A stretch of 60,000 nucleotides of DNA from Polytrichum commune. Taxonomy: Eukaryota; Streptophyta; Polytrichopsida; Polytrichales; Polytrichaceae. Positions 34,995-48,500 of this stretch are shown here, in pieces. The DNA lies in the NCBI GenBank assembly GCA_950295325.1, contig OX485803.1, forward strand, positions 39,077,554-39,137,553, given 5' to 3'. The translations under genes and the position numbers were made by a program. How positions within the stretch are numbered: the stretch's first letter is position 1; each line of letters opens with the position of its first letter. Below the pieces are notes generated by a model. The model was not told the DNA's origin. It was given only the letters and a program-made list of their open reading frames with translations, and did not search any database.

Positions 34995-35160
34995 GGGGTG
35001 GACTCTTCATACAATGTAAAAACTAAGGTGTGTAAGAAGGGGTATTATTTGAGGCATTAACGTACGTAGTATACATAAGGGAGAGGTATCATTTTCTTTG
35101 TAGTTTGTACATTTAGAAAGGCTAGGTATTGAGAATTTTGAAGTAAAGGGGGTCCTAAGG
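34995..35160 (+). repeat. Dispersed repeat, copy 1
   Basis: The segment from GTGGACTCTTCATAC through ATACATAAGGGAGAGGT to GAATTTTGAAGTAAAG matches 54553-54710 in the same orientation, with moderate divergence. The family is unknown. The ends are not defined. Confidence 0.6.
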
Positions 35161-38019
35161 TTTAGAGAGAATTTGGACAATATATTTGTTAGTTTCATCC
35201 ATTTTTTTGTTTTCATCTATTGTTGTTATATGGTAATAATCTTCAATGACTACCTTATCCATTCTTGTTAGGGTTTTCATTTGGGTTATAGGTTTTACAA
35301 ACTAAAGGTTCTTGGAGCGCTCATGGGCTCCCTTGCGTTTTTCACTTGGGATTGTGGCTAAGTTATTGTATTCTTGTTTTTGTTTGTTTGATGCAATTAT
35401 TGAGTTACATGCTATGGATGGAAAAAATTCAATGACATTCTCATTGGAAAGTAAAATTGGATTCCATAAGTGATATATGCCTACTTAATTCATAATTTTT
35501 ATTTTGTAAATGTAGTGGAGGCATTTATCACATCAAAAGGGAAAACTTAATATAAATAAACCAATCCAGTTTTCTAGCTTGTTGTTAGTACGTATACATT
35601 TGTTTTTCTCCATAAGGCTCCCGCATATAGGAGGCTTAAATTCATGATGAGCCCCGCACGTCATTTAGGTGTTCAATGAAGAGTCCAACCCCCAAGGAGT
35701 GTGCAAATACAAGCGCAACTCTCTTCTTGCCCTTTCGTTTCGGTGCGACAAGGGGCGCCTCTACCAATGGCAAGACCCCAAAACCACGAGCATAAGGGAT
35801 GTCTCACCTACCATTTTTTATAATTGTTTTCCTTATAATTTGAACTTAACCTCTCAAATTGCCTATCACCAAATCATAGTGCTTGCAACTAGAACTCTAA
35901 CGCACCTATATAACCATAATTATATCATCCTGTCAACGTGCTAGATCACGAATTTAAAGACCTTTCTAAGACCTCATGCCGCAAATAATATTAAAGAATG
36001 TGCAATGGTCCCATGTCTCCACAAACTTATGTTGGTATGAACAATGTCCTTACCATATGGTAATTTTGGTTGAAGTGACTAAGTAGGTTCTAACTCAGCC
36101 TAGTAACAGGGCAATCAACTTTTCTCAATCGGATATGCTTCTAAAGCATGATTACTCTCTTGGCCCATCACAATGTTGGTTGTAGCCTTTGCAATACCTG
36201 TTGCAGCATGTCCACCTACAACCCCCAAAGCCGCAATATGTACAACCCAATCAAGGCATGTTCATGTGTTAGGCCCAAAAGTTTATATTTGTTGTTGTTT
36301 GTTGACCTACAACCCAGATAACTACAACATATTTAGCCCACTAGCAGGCTGACAACTACAACACATCTAATGTGTTGTTGAAGGCCTTATGTATCAAGGG
36401 TTTTATGTATTTGTATATGTTATTTATAAGCAAGGTTAATAATATTAAAATATAGTATATATTTTCTAGGTTGACACTTAAGTTACTACATGGGTAAGTA
36501 CCCAAGTCCAAGGCATAATTTAAAGACCCGTGTTATTTTTAAATTCCTTCTATTAAACCTTCCTCCCTTTTCTAATTTTTCTATAGGGCATGATTTTGAG
36601 ACCCCTTCAAGTATTTATAAATAATTTAGTCAATTATTTGTAGATCCCATGCTTTATTTCTATGTAAAATTCTCCCTCTACTTGACAAAGTGTTTTTTTT
36701 TTCAAGCTCTTTTATGCCTTGAGACTAATGGCTTGCACTATGTAATTCTAGCACTCCTCTCAAAGAGTTCAATAGCATGCCCAATCATTTGTTTGGTTAG
36801 CGGATGATTATGGTGGTTATGAGATTCCAATCATCATGCCTTCACCTCAAAGCTTTTGTCACCCACATATTTAAAAAAATTAACATATAATCTTGTAAAA
36901 AGTGGATTATGTTTACAAAACTCTTAGTTCTTTGTCTAGATAATAACAAGCTAGTCAAAGTTTCAATGAGACAGACAAATATCTATATTTAAATTGATTG
37001 CATAACATAGTAAATGTACTACAAATGCAATTATATGTTCTTTTAGTTTCAAATAATATGAGTTCAATTGTTTCTATATTTTTTTAATTCCCATATTCAT
37101 AACCAATACATGCAATTTAAACTGCACTTTCACATACTATATGCCTTATCCAAGTTTTGTATCTTAGACAAGGCTTTGGTAAAGAGTTTTTTACACATGT
37201 AATTTTCCATCAACCCCGCGTCTTTGAAATACATACATTTGAGGTCCCAACCAATAGATATGTGAGCATAACTCATTTGTTGCCATGTAGGCTTCATGCC
37301 CATATGGAATCCCATTGATCTTTTGGCAATTTTTTCCTTTAGTATAAAGGAAACATGAACAATCACAACTTTCTCCCTTTGTATTCCCTTATTCATAAGT
37401 TAATGGACCAACCCTTTATTCTTCATCATTGTTATTTATGTACTTTATTCTTTGTTTCAACTTGCATTAGCCATGGATCTCACCAAGAAACATTGGCAGT
37501 GCCACATTCAAACAGTAATGTCACGCATACAATGAGAATTATTGTTAATGAACCACTAAATAATATGGTGATGTGCAATATCTCCATCGCGTCAATGTGA
37601 GATTGTTATCCCCTAGTTTACTTCTCAAATGTATCATTGAAGTCGTTGTTTGGAATAAATAAGAATAATGTAAATGAATGCATTGTGCACTGGAAGCCTT
37701 TTGAATGATATTGGAGCACTTACAATTTAGATGTGTCGGACATAATGGCGTGATACACCTTGCTTATGACATGTTTGAAATGAAATTAGACAATCTTCAC
37801 ATGATTTGTTTCAAAGAAATTGACACTTGTAGGACATGTCTAGAAATTACTTCTAAAACTAAAGTAAGGTGTATTGCCATTATACTACAGAGGTGGTTGT
37901 GCAATAAAATTGATTCAAGATGATCAAAGATGGTTCGAGCATACCAAAGAATTCCAAGTGCTTGTTCACAAGCACATCAATTTCAACTTGGCCCTCACCG
38001 CAACATGTTTCACCCTTGC
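35161..38019. other. Non-coding, AT-rich
   Basis: No gene is supported. Open frames at 35,669-35,944, 37,130-37,396, 37,355-37,600 and 37,705-37,923 are short, isolated and without motifs. Confidence 0.45.
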
Positions 38020-39016
38020 TTCCCCATAAACCCATTCAAGGACTTTGCATTATCAAAGCTAATGAAATGAAATTTTGTGCCAACATTGTATGACAAAGCC
38101 ATAGTAGTTATGATAGTGTTCACATCGACCCATTGGCTACCATTGTGGTCATATTTGAACTTCAAGGTTTGTTTCGAGCACGTGAACTAAATCAACAACG
38201 TCATGATTGTCGGTGATAGCATTGCACTCTTCCCCTTCCATGATGTTTTGTTAAAGAGGTCAATAGGTTGCTGAAAGACGCTCCGTTTCCTTCCAATCTT
38301 GCACTGCATCTTTTGGACGCAAGCTATCCACGAAACTCCTTTGTTAGCATTGTGAAGGATATTAGTGGGGCTTCCCTCTTGTCCTACACATTTCTATATT
38401 GTTTCCTTACCAAGAGCACATCACTAGACATACCAAAGGAGCTTTTCTTCATGAAATAGCAAGCACAATCTAAGCCTAGGCCTAAAATACAAGTGTCAAG
38501 TGATGTGGTAGCAAAAAGGAAAGTCTTAGTTGTTGTTGAAATATATGGAATTTTGCACTCTTCTTAGACGATCCTTTCATCTAAAAAAACATTCCCATTG
38601 AGTTGCAAGATCAAAATAGACTTGAAGATGGTGTGACCATTAAAAATGACAATTGTTGAAACTGACAACGGCCTTTGTGCTATCACTAATAACTCCTCAA
38701 GCTCGTCCATCATCTCACGCACATCTTGCCAAATTTCCACATCAACCACACCGGGGGAGGGGAGGTTGTCATCAAACACTTCATCATCAACAACTTGAGC
38801 GTGCATATTATCCTTGTATGCATCATCCAACTCTAACTTCGATTGCTCAATCTCATTCATGAACACGTCCATATCTTCATCCTCGCCAAGCTCTAGAGAT
38901 TTGTTTAATGGAGAAGCAAAGTTTTTACTATCATCTCTCTCAAGCTCCCATGGGATGAGAAACCATTGTTTGTTCCAAGCTACAATTGACAGAGTCATAT
39001 TCACCACCTTGAGCAC
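38020..39016 (-). pseudogene. Decayed protein-coding region of unknown family
   Basis: Two coding-looking pieces lie on the minus strand. The frame at 38564-39016 (150 residues) is acidic in the middle (LELGEDEDMDVFMNEIEQ) and ends FKSILILQLNGNVFLDE. The second piece, about 38020-38245, reads KYDHNGSQWVDVNTIITTMA and then a strand-helix segment, but in shifted frames with stops. They are separated by about 320 bp of unrelated-looking DNA. I do not recognise the family. The composition is that of a former gene rather than random sequence. Confidence 0.35.
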
Positions 39017-39889
39017 TCATTATTCACATACATAATATATAGTTTTGAATTCAGCATCCCCTCAAGTCTGTGTTTGATGCTGAATTCTGAAGTTGCATGC
39101 GTCCAAGAAATCAAAAGACCACTCTAGTACACATTCGTCTTCAAGATCGATACGAAACGAGGAATATCTTTAATTTCGCTCACCAAGACATCAATGTTCT
39201 AGGTTGATCACATTAGGCTGGCTCACATCCCTCATCTGTCATACCAAACACCTCAATCATGTTTTCCATTGTAAACACTACACCGGATAGGAAAAATACT
39301 ATATACACGATCCAAAAGATCACAGCCACGAAGCAATTCGCGAACAACGACGAAAACAGGGCAGAGACCGCAAATTCTGAATCAGAAACTCTCGCGTGTC
39401 GTGAGAGAGACGATAATGGCGTACTTTCATCCACCCTTCATCCGAGGTTCATCCATATCATGTGCGTTTCATCTACATTCTCGCTACACACCCGAGAGAA
39501 TCACTAGGTATGTAGTTTTTAAACCAACTAGCTAAATCACTCTGAAAGCATAAATATACATCTAAGGCCTTCTTCTTTTCATTGATTAGAAGTATCATTT
39601 GAAGTGTTTTTTTGTTGATTTTTTTCTATTTAAAAAAAACCGATGTAAAACATTCACAAAAATGATCAAACTAAATAAAATAAATCCTATAGTCTTCGTT
39701 AGAGTCGATGGATATGTAGGATGCTACTTTATAAAAAAAATAAAAAAAATCTACAACCCACTTTTTAGAACCCCTTGCCTTAATTATATCCAAAGAACTA
39801 ATATAATGTACACTTTTTAATAAAAAAATTAATTTCTAGAAAAAACAAGCGGCTAGTCGTGTGGTCTTTGCCTTAGTATTTGTGGCCAG

Positions 39890-40150
39890 CTAATGAATGC
39901 GAAAATGCAATGATGAAATAAGAAAAATGAAAATGTAGTAAGCAAAAAAAGTGAAAATGCAGTAAATAAAAAACGGATGGATGTAAAAATGCAATGAGAA
40001 AGAAACGGATGGATGTGAAAATGCAGTAAATGAGTAGGCACAATGAAAATGCAATGATGAAAAGGACAATGTAAAATGCATTGAATAATTAGGTAACGTG
40101 AAAATACATTGAGTAACAATTGAACATGAAAATGCAATGAGTAACTAAAG
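39890..40150 (+). repeat. Degenerate minisatellite with GAAAATGCAATGA core
   Basis: Ten or so imperfect copies of GTGAAAATGCARTRA with variable spacers, including two copies of AAACGGATGGATGT. The minus-strand frame at 39,853-40,158 (His/Phe/Ser-rich) is read-through. Confidence 0.7.
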
Positions 40151-42867
40151 AATGCCAAAATAAAATATTGAATATGATGATTTAAATATGATGATATAAA
40201 TACGATGATATGTTGTTGTTTTCACAATCGTAGATGTTGTTGCTTTTGGGTAAAATGCCAAAGTCAATACACATATGTAAAATTTAAAGTTCAAATCTAT
40301 TTTGAACTTGCTATATAGTATAACATACTATAACATAGAACCAATGTAACACACTAGAACACACTATGACATATGTATCAAGGCATATTTTTGTAAACTA
40401 TATCAAACAGAAGAAGATCCTATGATCACACCAAGATTATCATTGGATTCATTGAATCTAATAAGCTCACCCAAAGGACTCAAATGAAACTCACCTCTTG
40501 CAACTAGGGATCCTAGTGCTTTAATTGCTGCAATACGGTCGGTTGCATAAAATCAAGGAAATAAGATTCAGACTTGTGCAACAGGGCCTGAATGATGATA
40601 TGGGTAGGTTCACCTTTGCAGAATTGTTCCGCAAATGAATGAAAATCACTTTGAAAAGCTAATAAAAAAACTCACCTACATATGCAAACTAAAATTTGAA
40701 AAGATGAAGGTGATTTTCAAAATGACAATAATCAAAATAAGGTACTGGAAGTACTTACAACTTGAATGTCTTCAGCATCATGTCCGTCAGCAACTAGGAG
40801 CTCAAATTTTTGATCGACATCTCCTCTCACGCCAATGACAGTAACAGAAAGTGAGGAAGTGACAAACGGTTGGAGCATTCGCCGTGTGTGAGCCCAAAAT
40901 CGTGCCCACACATGTTCTTAAACCGTAAAATCCATGAAAACCTAGGCTTTGATTTTTCATCAAGTATTTAAAAACATAAAAGGGTGATGTTTATTAGTGT
41001 GGACTGAAGTTGTATTAAGCTTGGGTTTTGAATTAATTGGGGGATTAGAATTTTAGCTTAAGTGAATTAGATAGGCGCGAGACGTAGGTAGAGCTCAAGA
41101 CAAGGAGTGCAATTGCAGGGTTTTAGAGTTTGAACTGAGATCCTCACTGTCCATTCAAGGGGGGGTTCCGGGTTTTAGAGGATAGACCCCGGCTTCGGTG
41201 CAAAGAGGAGAGGCCTCTGGATCCCAAGGGCTCTCGGTGGTTGTGGGTGTGTGCTGTGCAATGGGAGAGGTAGGAATAGAGAGGGAAGAAGAACGACAAC
41301 AGGGGAGAAGCCTTGCCGCTGGAGGTTAGAGAGCTCTGGAGCGAGATGGCGAGGGGGTCGAGTGTGTGTGCCGGGCCGAAGTTCTGCTGGAATTTTCCAG
41401 TAGTTCATGTTCTTCTGCGGGGAAAGGGAGGATAGGGTTGCTGGACAGAGGCCTAGTGAACGAAGTAGATGAATCGATCGGCGAAAGGGTTGAGTGAGCA
41501 AGAAAAAGGGAAACATGGGAAGTGACGAACGAAACGAAGGGCAAGGCTACAGGGACAAGACGAGGACTGGTGGTTGATTGCCGGATTGCCCAAGCAGCAG
41601 CACAGATAAGGCAGGCGGCACAGCGGAGGAGGAGGCGAGTCAAGGGAGCTCATAACCATCTACAGGCTCCCCAACCGCATTGCGCTGACTGGGTGGTTGA
41701 ATGAGCATGAACAAAGAGAGGAGACAAGTCGTCTGGATTGGAGGAAGGCACCTGGAGTAAGGAAAGCAAAGAGCCTCAAGCCACGCTGGCAGGGCAAGGA
41801 GGCAGCATCTCCTCAAGAATGAGCGATATGCCAACTTATCGTCTGCCGCATTACAGTTGCTTCTAGCGAAGTCTCAGGCGGCTTGCTTCGCCAATCACCG
41901 ACATTGCCGGCATTGCAGCAGCTGGATTGCAAACACCCAAGTTGCAGGTGGAGTGGCGAGCAGGAGCTAATTCGCTTCGGTGTTGATGCATTGAACATCG
42001 CGATTTCCCCCTAAGCAGTGTCGTGATGAATTCGCCAGGCACTTAGTCTAACTAAACATATTGATGAGCTAACTCGAGATTCAAATGTCGTTTTACTCAA
42101 GGGCGTCGAAGCACATGCTTTACTGCGCTACATGATAGTGGGTGGAATCTGGAGGCGTTGTGTGGGTTGGTTTCAAACAGGGCGAAAAACAAGGAGCAAA
42201 CCGAGCAGGACCTGTGAGCGGGGAAAGTGAAGCGCTAACCGACTTCAGAGGTGCAGGGAGGCGACAAGGCACTGACACGGCTAGGGAGAGTGTTGCATTA
42301 TTCCATCCAGTCCAGGGTGTTGAGAGCTGATTCATCTTTACTTCAAAGAGAGAGTCGGACCTGCAGAGGCCAAGGTGGAGGTTGCAGCTGGTTGCCAAGC
42401 TCAGAGGAAGGATTACGGGGAGCGGATCTCTATAGAAGGCTCCACGAGGGAGTGTCCTTAACTAGTGGATGAATTGAGCTGGGTGAATCCAAGTGTTGGT
42501 TGCAAAGCAAAGGGAGGTTTATTTTCCAACAACCGAAGTGCTAAGCTTAGTAGGATGGGTAAGGCTTGGATATTGCTTAGGCCTCTATTTTGCATGGTAA
42601 CATGAATTGAGAATTGATTACCGATGTTGGTGGTTGGAGGTTTACTCATGGCCACAGCTTTGAAGGTGTGGAGCAAGGACTAGGAATTCTTAGAGGGTAG
42701 GTAGGAGTTGAGTGTGTTTTGTTGTGTGGATTTGTAACGCAAGTGTTTGTTAATACTTGCTGTTTAAATATAATAATAAAAAGGTGTCAATGCACCAATT
42801 TATTACCTAAGGGAAGAGGCTGCACTCTTTCATGGGAAACTGACAACTATCGTGGAAGGGGGATCCC
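40151..42867. other. Non-coding, with a GC-rich patch at 41.1-42.5 kb
   Basis: No gene is supported. From about 41,100 to 42,480 the composition changes abruptly to GC- and purine-rich, with overlapping short frames on both strands. This may be the 5' region of an unrecognised element or gene, but I see no motif to name it. Confidence 0.4.
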
Positions 42868-43325
42868 TCACCTGGACCACGACGCAATTAAGGGTGGGGG
42901 TGATCCTGGCTCACACTGTGCAAAGGAACAGATCGTATCTGATACGTGGAAGAAAAGTTTAATTGGAGGATCAAATGGCAGAATCTCAGAGACCTTTGTG
43001 GCAGTAGAGATATATATTGTCCAGTCTGAATCTGCCTTGTCATAATCTAACCGACCTCTCATACTAAAATTTTCCAACCGCAAAATATTCCCCCTCTTCA
43101 GTTTATCCACGTGCGTTTGCACCAAATTTCTCTTCACTGTTACGGTTATAGTCGTTGTACGAACTGTGTCCGTAAGATCTGCGTGGAAAAACCAATGAAT
43201 TAGAGATTTCGATGGTGACATGGTGCTCCCATAACAAGACAATACAAAATACTCAAAATCACATCCCGAATAGCATTATCTATGTCTTCTAACAATACAG
43301 TGGGGCGTTCAACTTGTTTCGTCAT
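42868..43325 (-). CDS. RPA-like OB-fold protein fragment
   Basis: The frame from the ATG at 43221 to the TGA at 42868 encodes WFFHADLTDTVRTTTITVTV, then VDKLKRGNILRLENFSMRGR and WTIYISTATKVSEILPFDP. This order (strand, L-K-x-G-x-x-x-R-x-x-N-F, then STATKV-EI) matches the first DNA-binding OB fold of replication protein A large subunits. Helitrons often carry RPA-like genes. A further ATG at 43325 opens a short frame (PTVLLEDIDNAIRDVILSIL) that may be the preceding exon in another phase. The third OB fold and zinc finger are absent, so it is partial. A fragment of a Helitron gene and a host RPA duplicate are both possible. Confidence 0.45.
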
Positions 43326-43399
43326 GATACCTCCAAAATAACGATGACACACAAGGTAGCAACAAGCAGAGGAAAACAAAGCCAGAGAGAGCTCTCAGA

Positions 43400-44106
43400 G
43401 AAGAATGAGGAGCTCGAAGAAGAATGGGAAGAAGATGAAGGACGAGATTTGCATTAAAGCTCTTAGGAGGCGGCTCTACAGTTCTAGTTAGAGTTTATAT
43501 TAGTTCTAGTTCTACAGTTCTAGTCAGTTTACTTTTTTACTTTTTACTTTTACACCCATAGTTTCATTGTTCAGCAACGTAACTCCTGAAAACGCAACAT
43601 TTTCGTGGTCTCTCCCCTTTAGGGGCAGAGACAATAAAATTCTCCTGCTTTTATGTATATAATGGATATGTAAATGAAATCACCACAATTTATAAAGTAT
43701 TAGATGTCTAACTAATCAAAATAATGTATAGCATAGCGATGATGGATAGCATGTTCTATCATGCATTAGATCCAAAGGACAAAGAATTAGCATTGCCTTC
43801 TATTTGAGTTAGCTCATGCACAACTATAACATATTACAATCAAACCGTGTTATTAAGAAACACAAATATATTTATTTAAGTTTGCTCCTAAATAGTTGGA
43901 GCGACAACATTGCCAACAACAAGTAGAGACTCGAACTCGTTGAAGTTGATAATTGTGTTGTTGTAATAGGTTGGAACTTTGTGATTAGAGTACTAAATGG
44001 TAACAATGTTGTCACCATCATTGTCACCATTAAAATGATGCCAATCAAATAAACAAATGACATGAGAGATGATGACATTTAGAGTGAGGCATGTGTTAGT
44101 GTGTGG
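43400..44106. other. Non-coding between the RPA-like fragment and the LTR element
   Basis: AT-rich with short repeats of TTCTAGTT near 43,480-43,530. No gene is supported. Confidence 0.45.
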
Positions 44107-44111
44107 GACTT

Positions 44112-44427
44112 AGTAACGCGCTAGTAGTATGAACAAGGCTATTATAAAGCCATAATACCACTAGTAGTGTGAGCAAGGCTATCAAGGAGCCTTAGCCGTA
44201 AGGATTGGTGGCGATCCAACTAGTGGGAGTTAACTAGTAGCAACTCCTCTTAACTTAGGAAAGTGGCATGGGGGTGAGCACTTTGCATGAGGAAGGTTTG
44301 CATGGCAAGGGGTCATCTTCCTCATGGCTCTATGGTGGGGTGGTTCATGCCATTAGACACTTCTCTTCCTCATAGTTTTGCCAGAGAGAGAGGGTTCTTA
44401 GTAGTTCAAGTTGGGCTAGTTGTGACA
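44112..44427 (+). repeat. 5' LTR
   Basis: 316 bp ending TTGTGACA directly before the primer site. A TATAAAG box lies near 44143. The first base is A where the 3' LTR has T, so the usual TG start is lost. Confidence 0.92.
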
Positions 44428-44428
44428 T

Positions 44429-44440
44429 TGGTATCAGAGC
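44429..44440 (+). promoter_or_regulatory. Primer-binding site for initiator tRNA-Met
   Basis: TGGTATCAGAGC follows the 5' LTR after one base and is the standard complement of the plant initiator tRNA-Met 3' end. Confidence 0.92.
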
Positions 44441-44545
44441 TTTAACGAATCTCGCATGGGTGAGATTCCATTGATTGTTTTGAACTTTGTAGGGGTTGAA
44501 TTCTCCATCAAAACTTCCTCCATAAAGTTGCAAAATTTAGGGCAA

Positions 44546-45526
44546 ATGGCTAGTGTAGAACCCGTCGATGAGCTCCAAGAGCGGGTTACGAGGTATGTAG
44601 ATGAAAGATTGGAACCTATTTTACGAGAGGTAAATCGATTGGATGATTTGCTCAATACTGAAACTGTCGAGCGGACTTTATTGGAAGAACAATTGCTTGC
44701 TTTGAGAACGCAAGGTGGAAATGCTCAAGGGGCCTCTACCCAACGCATTAAGTTGATGGAACCCGAACGCTTTAAGGATAAGCCGGGATCCAATATTTTA
44801 CAGTGGTTAGACTGTATGGAGCGCTACTTGACCGCGGGTCAAGTCGCTGAAGAGGAAAAAGTCCAAGTTGCTTGGACTTACCTCGAACCGCGTGTGGCCC
44901 AACATTGGCAAACTCTTGCCAAAGAGCTTGAGGCTACCGGGCAAGATAACCATTTGTGGAAAAATTTCCACCAAACATTGATTCAGGCTTATGAGAATGT
45001 CCTTCCCGAGCAAGTTGCCCGAAATAAGTTGTGGAATTTGACACAAAAGGGGTCGGTGGAGGCTTATGCCACCAAGTTCCAACTCCTTTGTGTGCAAATT
45101 ACAAACTTAGAGTTGAGCGTGGGCGACAAAATTGATCGTTTTGTCCGTGGATTAAAACCAGAAATCCGCGAGCGAGTTGTTGTTGACCCGTTCAACGAGG
45201 GTGGCCGTTGGGAGGACTTTAAGCGATTGCTTACCTACGCGGTAGCAATGGATGCCACCATTGAGCAATCCTGCCCCAAAGAGATGCGGAAGAACCCTCT
45301 TAAGTTTAGTGGTCCTATCCGCAAGGACAAGGCACGTGGCAAGGCCATGACATTGTCCAATGGGAAATCATTGGATTTCTACAAGGCGAATGCACTTCGT
45401 CGTGAAGGAAAATGTTTCCTCTGTGAACAAAAAGGGCACTAAGCCAAGGACTGCACCGGGGAGAAGAAGGATGGTGGCACACCTTCTGAGAAGTCGAAGT
45501 TCAAAACCAAGAAGGATTTTTGAATC
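44546..45526 (+). pseudogene. gag: gag of the chromodomain retrotransposon
   Basis: The likely start is the ATG at 44546 (MASVEPVDELQERV). An earlier in-frame ATG is at 44456. A coiled-coil-like start is followed by the capsid region typical of plant gypsy gag (LMEPERFKDKPGSNILQWLD through VRGLKPEIRERV). A CCHC zinc knuckle (C-x2-C-x4-H-x4-C) begins at CFLCEQKGH and is cut by a TAA at 45440-45442. The frame then continues to a TGA at 45524-45526. The capsid part is well preserved. Confidence 0.85.
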
Positions 45527-48500
45527 GCCAACAGTTGACTAGTGGGCTCCCTGTTGGTGAAGAGGAACAATGTGTTAATTTTGTTGATAGCTCTTTGATC
45601 TCTTTGATAGAGGCCAAGATAGAGCATTCTTTTGATTTCCTCATTTGTACATATCCAAATAATAAAGAGGAAACACTTTCTGTTTCATGTAAAGGCTCAC
45701 TTAATTTGTTGATGAATTTTCATTCGGAAATCTATGGCAAATGTATGTTTGTGGATTTGACTTCTCTCATGATGGAAAGATTTCTATTGGCTTATAGAGA
45801 AGGTAAAAGGTTGCATTCTTTTGATACAAGAGCTTGCTTTTTGATTGAAAAACACAAGAGTGTGTTTGTAAAGAGGGCCTTGAAAGGATTGCAATTGTTA
45901 CTTGAGTTTCAAGTCTTGAAAGACAACAAACCCCTCACATTGCACGTATATTATGATGCACCTAGACCAAAAAATTTGAATATTTTTGGTGGGACTAGGA
46001 GACTTGCAATGCAATTTTTGGGTCAAGTTTCGGGACTTAATGCTCATGTGATATTGGACACTGCGGCCACTGATTGTTTTGTCAATTCTAGCTACCTTGA
46101 CAATTTTGGATTGCAATATGTTAAGGATTCTAGTGTTTTGCAATTGGCAAATGGAGAGGAAGTTCAAGTTGAAGGATATGTGAAATTGCGTGTCAAAATT
46201 CAACAATATTATGGTCACCTAACATGCGTGGTCACAAAACTTAGTGACGGCATAGATTTGATACTTGGTGATGATTGGTTGAACAAGTATAAGGCACATG
46301 TGGATTATGAATCCAAAACATGTGTCATTCAAAAGGGCAAGCGAAAAATTTCATTGCCAGCCAATCCTTTGACGCATTGGGCACCTAAATCCTCAACAAA
46401 ATGCCTCTCGGCAATGTAGTTTAAGAGGGCGGTAAGAAAAGGGGCCATGCCTATTTTATTCCAATTGACTAAGGTTGATGATGAAGAAACCTCGTCCCAA
46501 CTTGTTGACACAGGGTGCTTAGCTGCACTCTTAGAGAAGTTTGAAGATGTTTTTGAACCCTTGCCAAGTGAGCTACCACCTGAGAGGGAAATGGCTCATA
46601 CCATTCCTTTGGAGGAAGGTAGTAAACAACCTTTTAGGCCGATTTACCGCCTAAGTCCAAAAGAATTGGAAGAGGCGAAGAGGCAAGTACAAGAGTACTT
46701 AGAAAAAGGTTGGATTGAACCTAGTGTCTCGTCTTATGGATCTCCCATTCTTTTTGTACAGAAGAAGGATGGAACTTTGAGAATGGTGGTCGATTACCGC
46801 GCGTTGAATAAGCAGACAATAAAAAAATAGATACCCTTTGCCTAGAATTGATGATTTATTTCATCAATTGGCGGGTGCTCGAATTTTTTCATCTCTTGAT
46901 TTAGCACAAGGTTATCACCAAATTCTAATTTCGGATGAGGATGCCCCTAAGACGGCATTTAGAACTCCGTTCGGCCATTATCAATTTAAAGTTTTAAGCT
47001 TTGGATTGACTAATGCACCGGCAACATTTCAAGGTGTGATGAATCAAATTTTTCACAAGTACCTTGGCAAGTTTGTCTTGGTGTACCTTGATGACATATT
47101 GGTATTCTCGAAGAATGAAGAGGAACATGTAGCCTACATGAGCAAAGTCCTCAAAATTCTTCGTAAACATCGGTTGTATGCAAAGTTGTCTAAATGTCAT
47201 TTTGCAAAGGACGAGCTCCATTATTTGGGTCATGTCGTGGGCAAAGATGGGGTTAAAGTTGATCCGGCTAAAATCGAAACTGTCATGAAATGGAATACGC
47301 CTCGTGATGTTGGGCAATTGCGCTCATTTTTGGGGTTATGTAATTATTTCAGACGTTTTATTCAAGGATATTCAACCCTTGTAGCGCCTCTTACCAATTT
47401 AACTCGGCTTGATTCTAAGTACAATTGGACGGTTGAATGCCAAGAGGCATTCGACAAAGTGAAGTATGCGCTAACACACGCTCCCGTGTTAGCCTTGCCC
47501 ACTTTAGGTGAACCTTTTGAGGTCATTTGCGATGCCTCCATTGTTGGTATTGGTGCAATTCTTTTACAAAAATGACGACCGATAGCTTTTGAAAGTCGAA
47601 AGTTTTTTCCTGCTGAAAAGAATTATACCACTGGAGAGCAAGAACTTACAACGGTTGTGCACGCCTTGCGCACTTGGCGTTGTTATTTGGAAGGTGCGGA
47701 TTGCGTGGTAGTGACAGACCACAATCCCCTCACCTATTTAAAGTCACAACAAGTATTGTCAAGGCGTCAGGCCCGATGGTTAGAGTATTTAGAACAAAAC
47801 TTTACATACAGATGGGAATATAGGCCAGGACGCATTAATATTGCCGATCCTTTGAGTCATAATCCTCTAGGAGGCAATGCTTATGTTGATGTCTTGAGCC
47901 ATGACTCTTTGGGATGTAGAGATGTCAAGTTAAGAGCCTTATTGACTATGAGTTGTTCTATGCTGAGCTCCAGAGAGATGGCTGCAGACATCTCAAAGGG
48001 TGCTCCCAGAGCGCCGGCAAATGAAGTGTGTAGTGGTCCTGAGTGCGTCAATGAACAGGTGGTTGTTAATGAACAATCGTTCTTTCAATCCATAATTGCA
48101 GGATACGCTCACGATCCATGGTTTATGGATCTGAATAATATTTCCCAATTGATTTTTAAGGATGGCCTTTGGTGGCACCATGATGCAATTGTGGTACCAA
48201 ATGTGGTAGTTGGTGAATCTAATTTGGGGTCTTTAAGAAAGTATATACTCCATGAACATCACGATGCGTTGTATAGTGATCATATGGGTATTTCTAAGAC
48301 GCTCAAGAAGATTCAAACTCGTTTTTGGTGGCCAAAAATGAGGGAGGATGTTCAGAAATATGTAAATTCTTGCGATGTTTGCCAACGTAGTTAAGCCCCT
48401 ACTACGCAACCCGGTGGATTGTTACAACCCTTAGAAATCCCTAAGAGGAAATGACAATGTGTAAGCATGGACTTTATTGTCGGACTTACGCCAACTAAGC

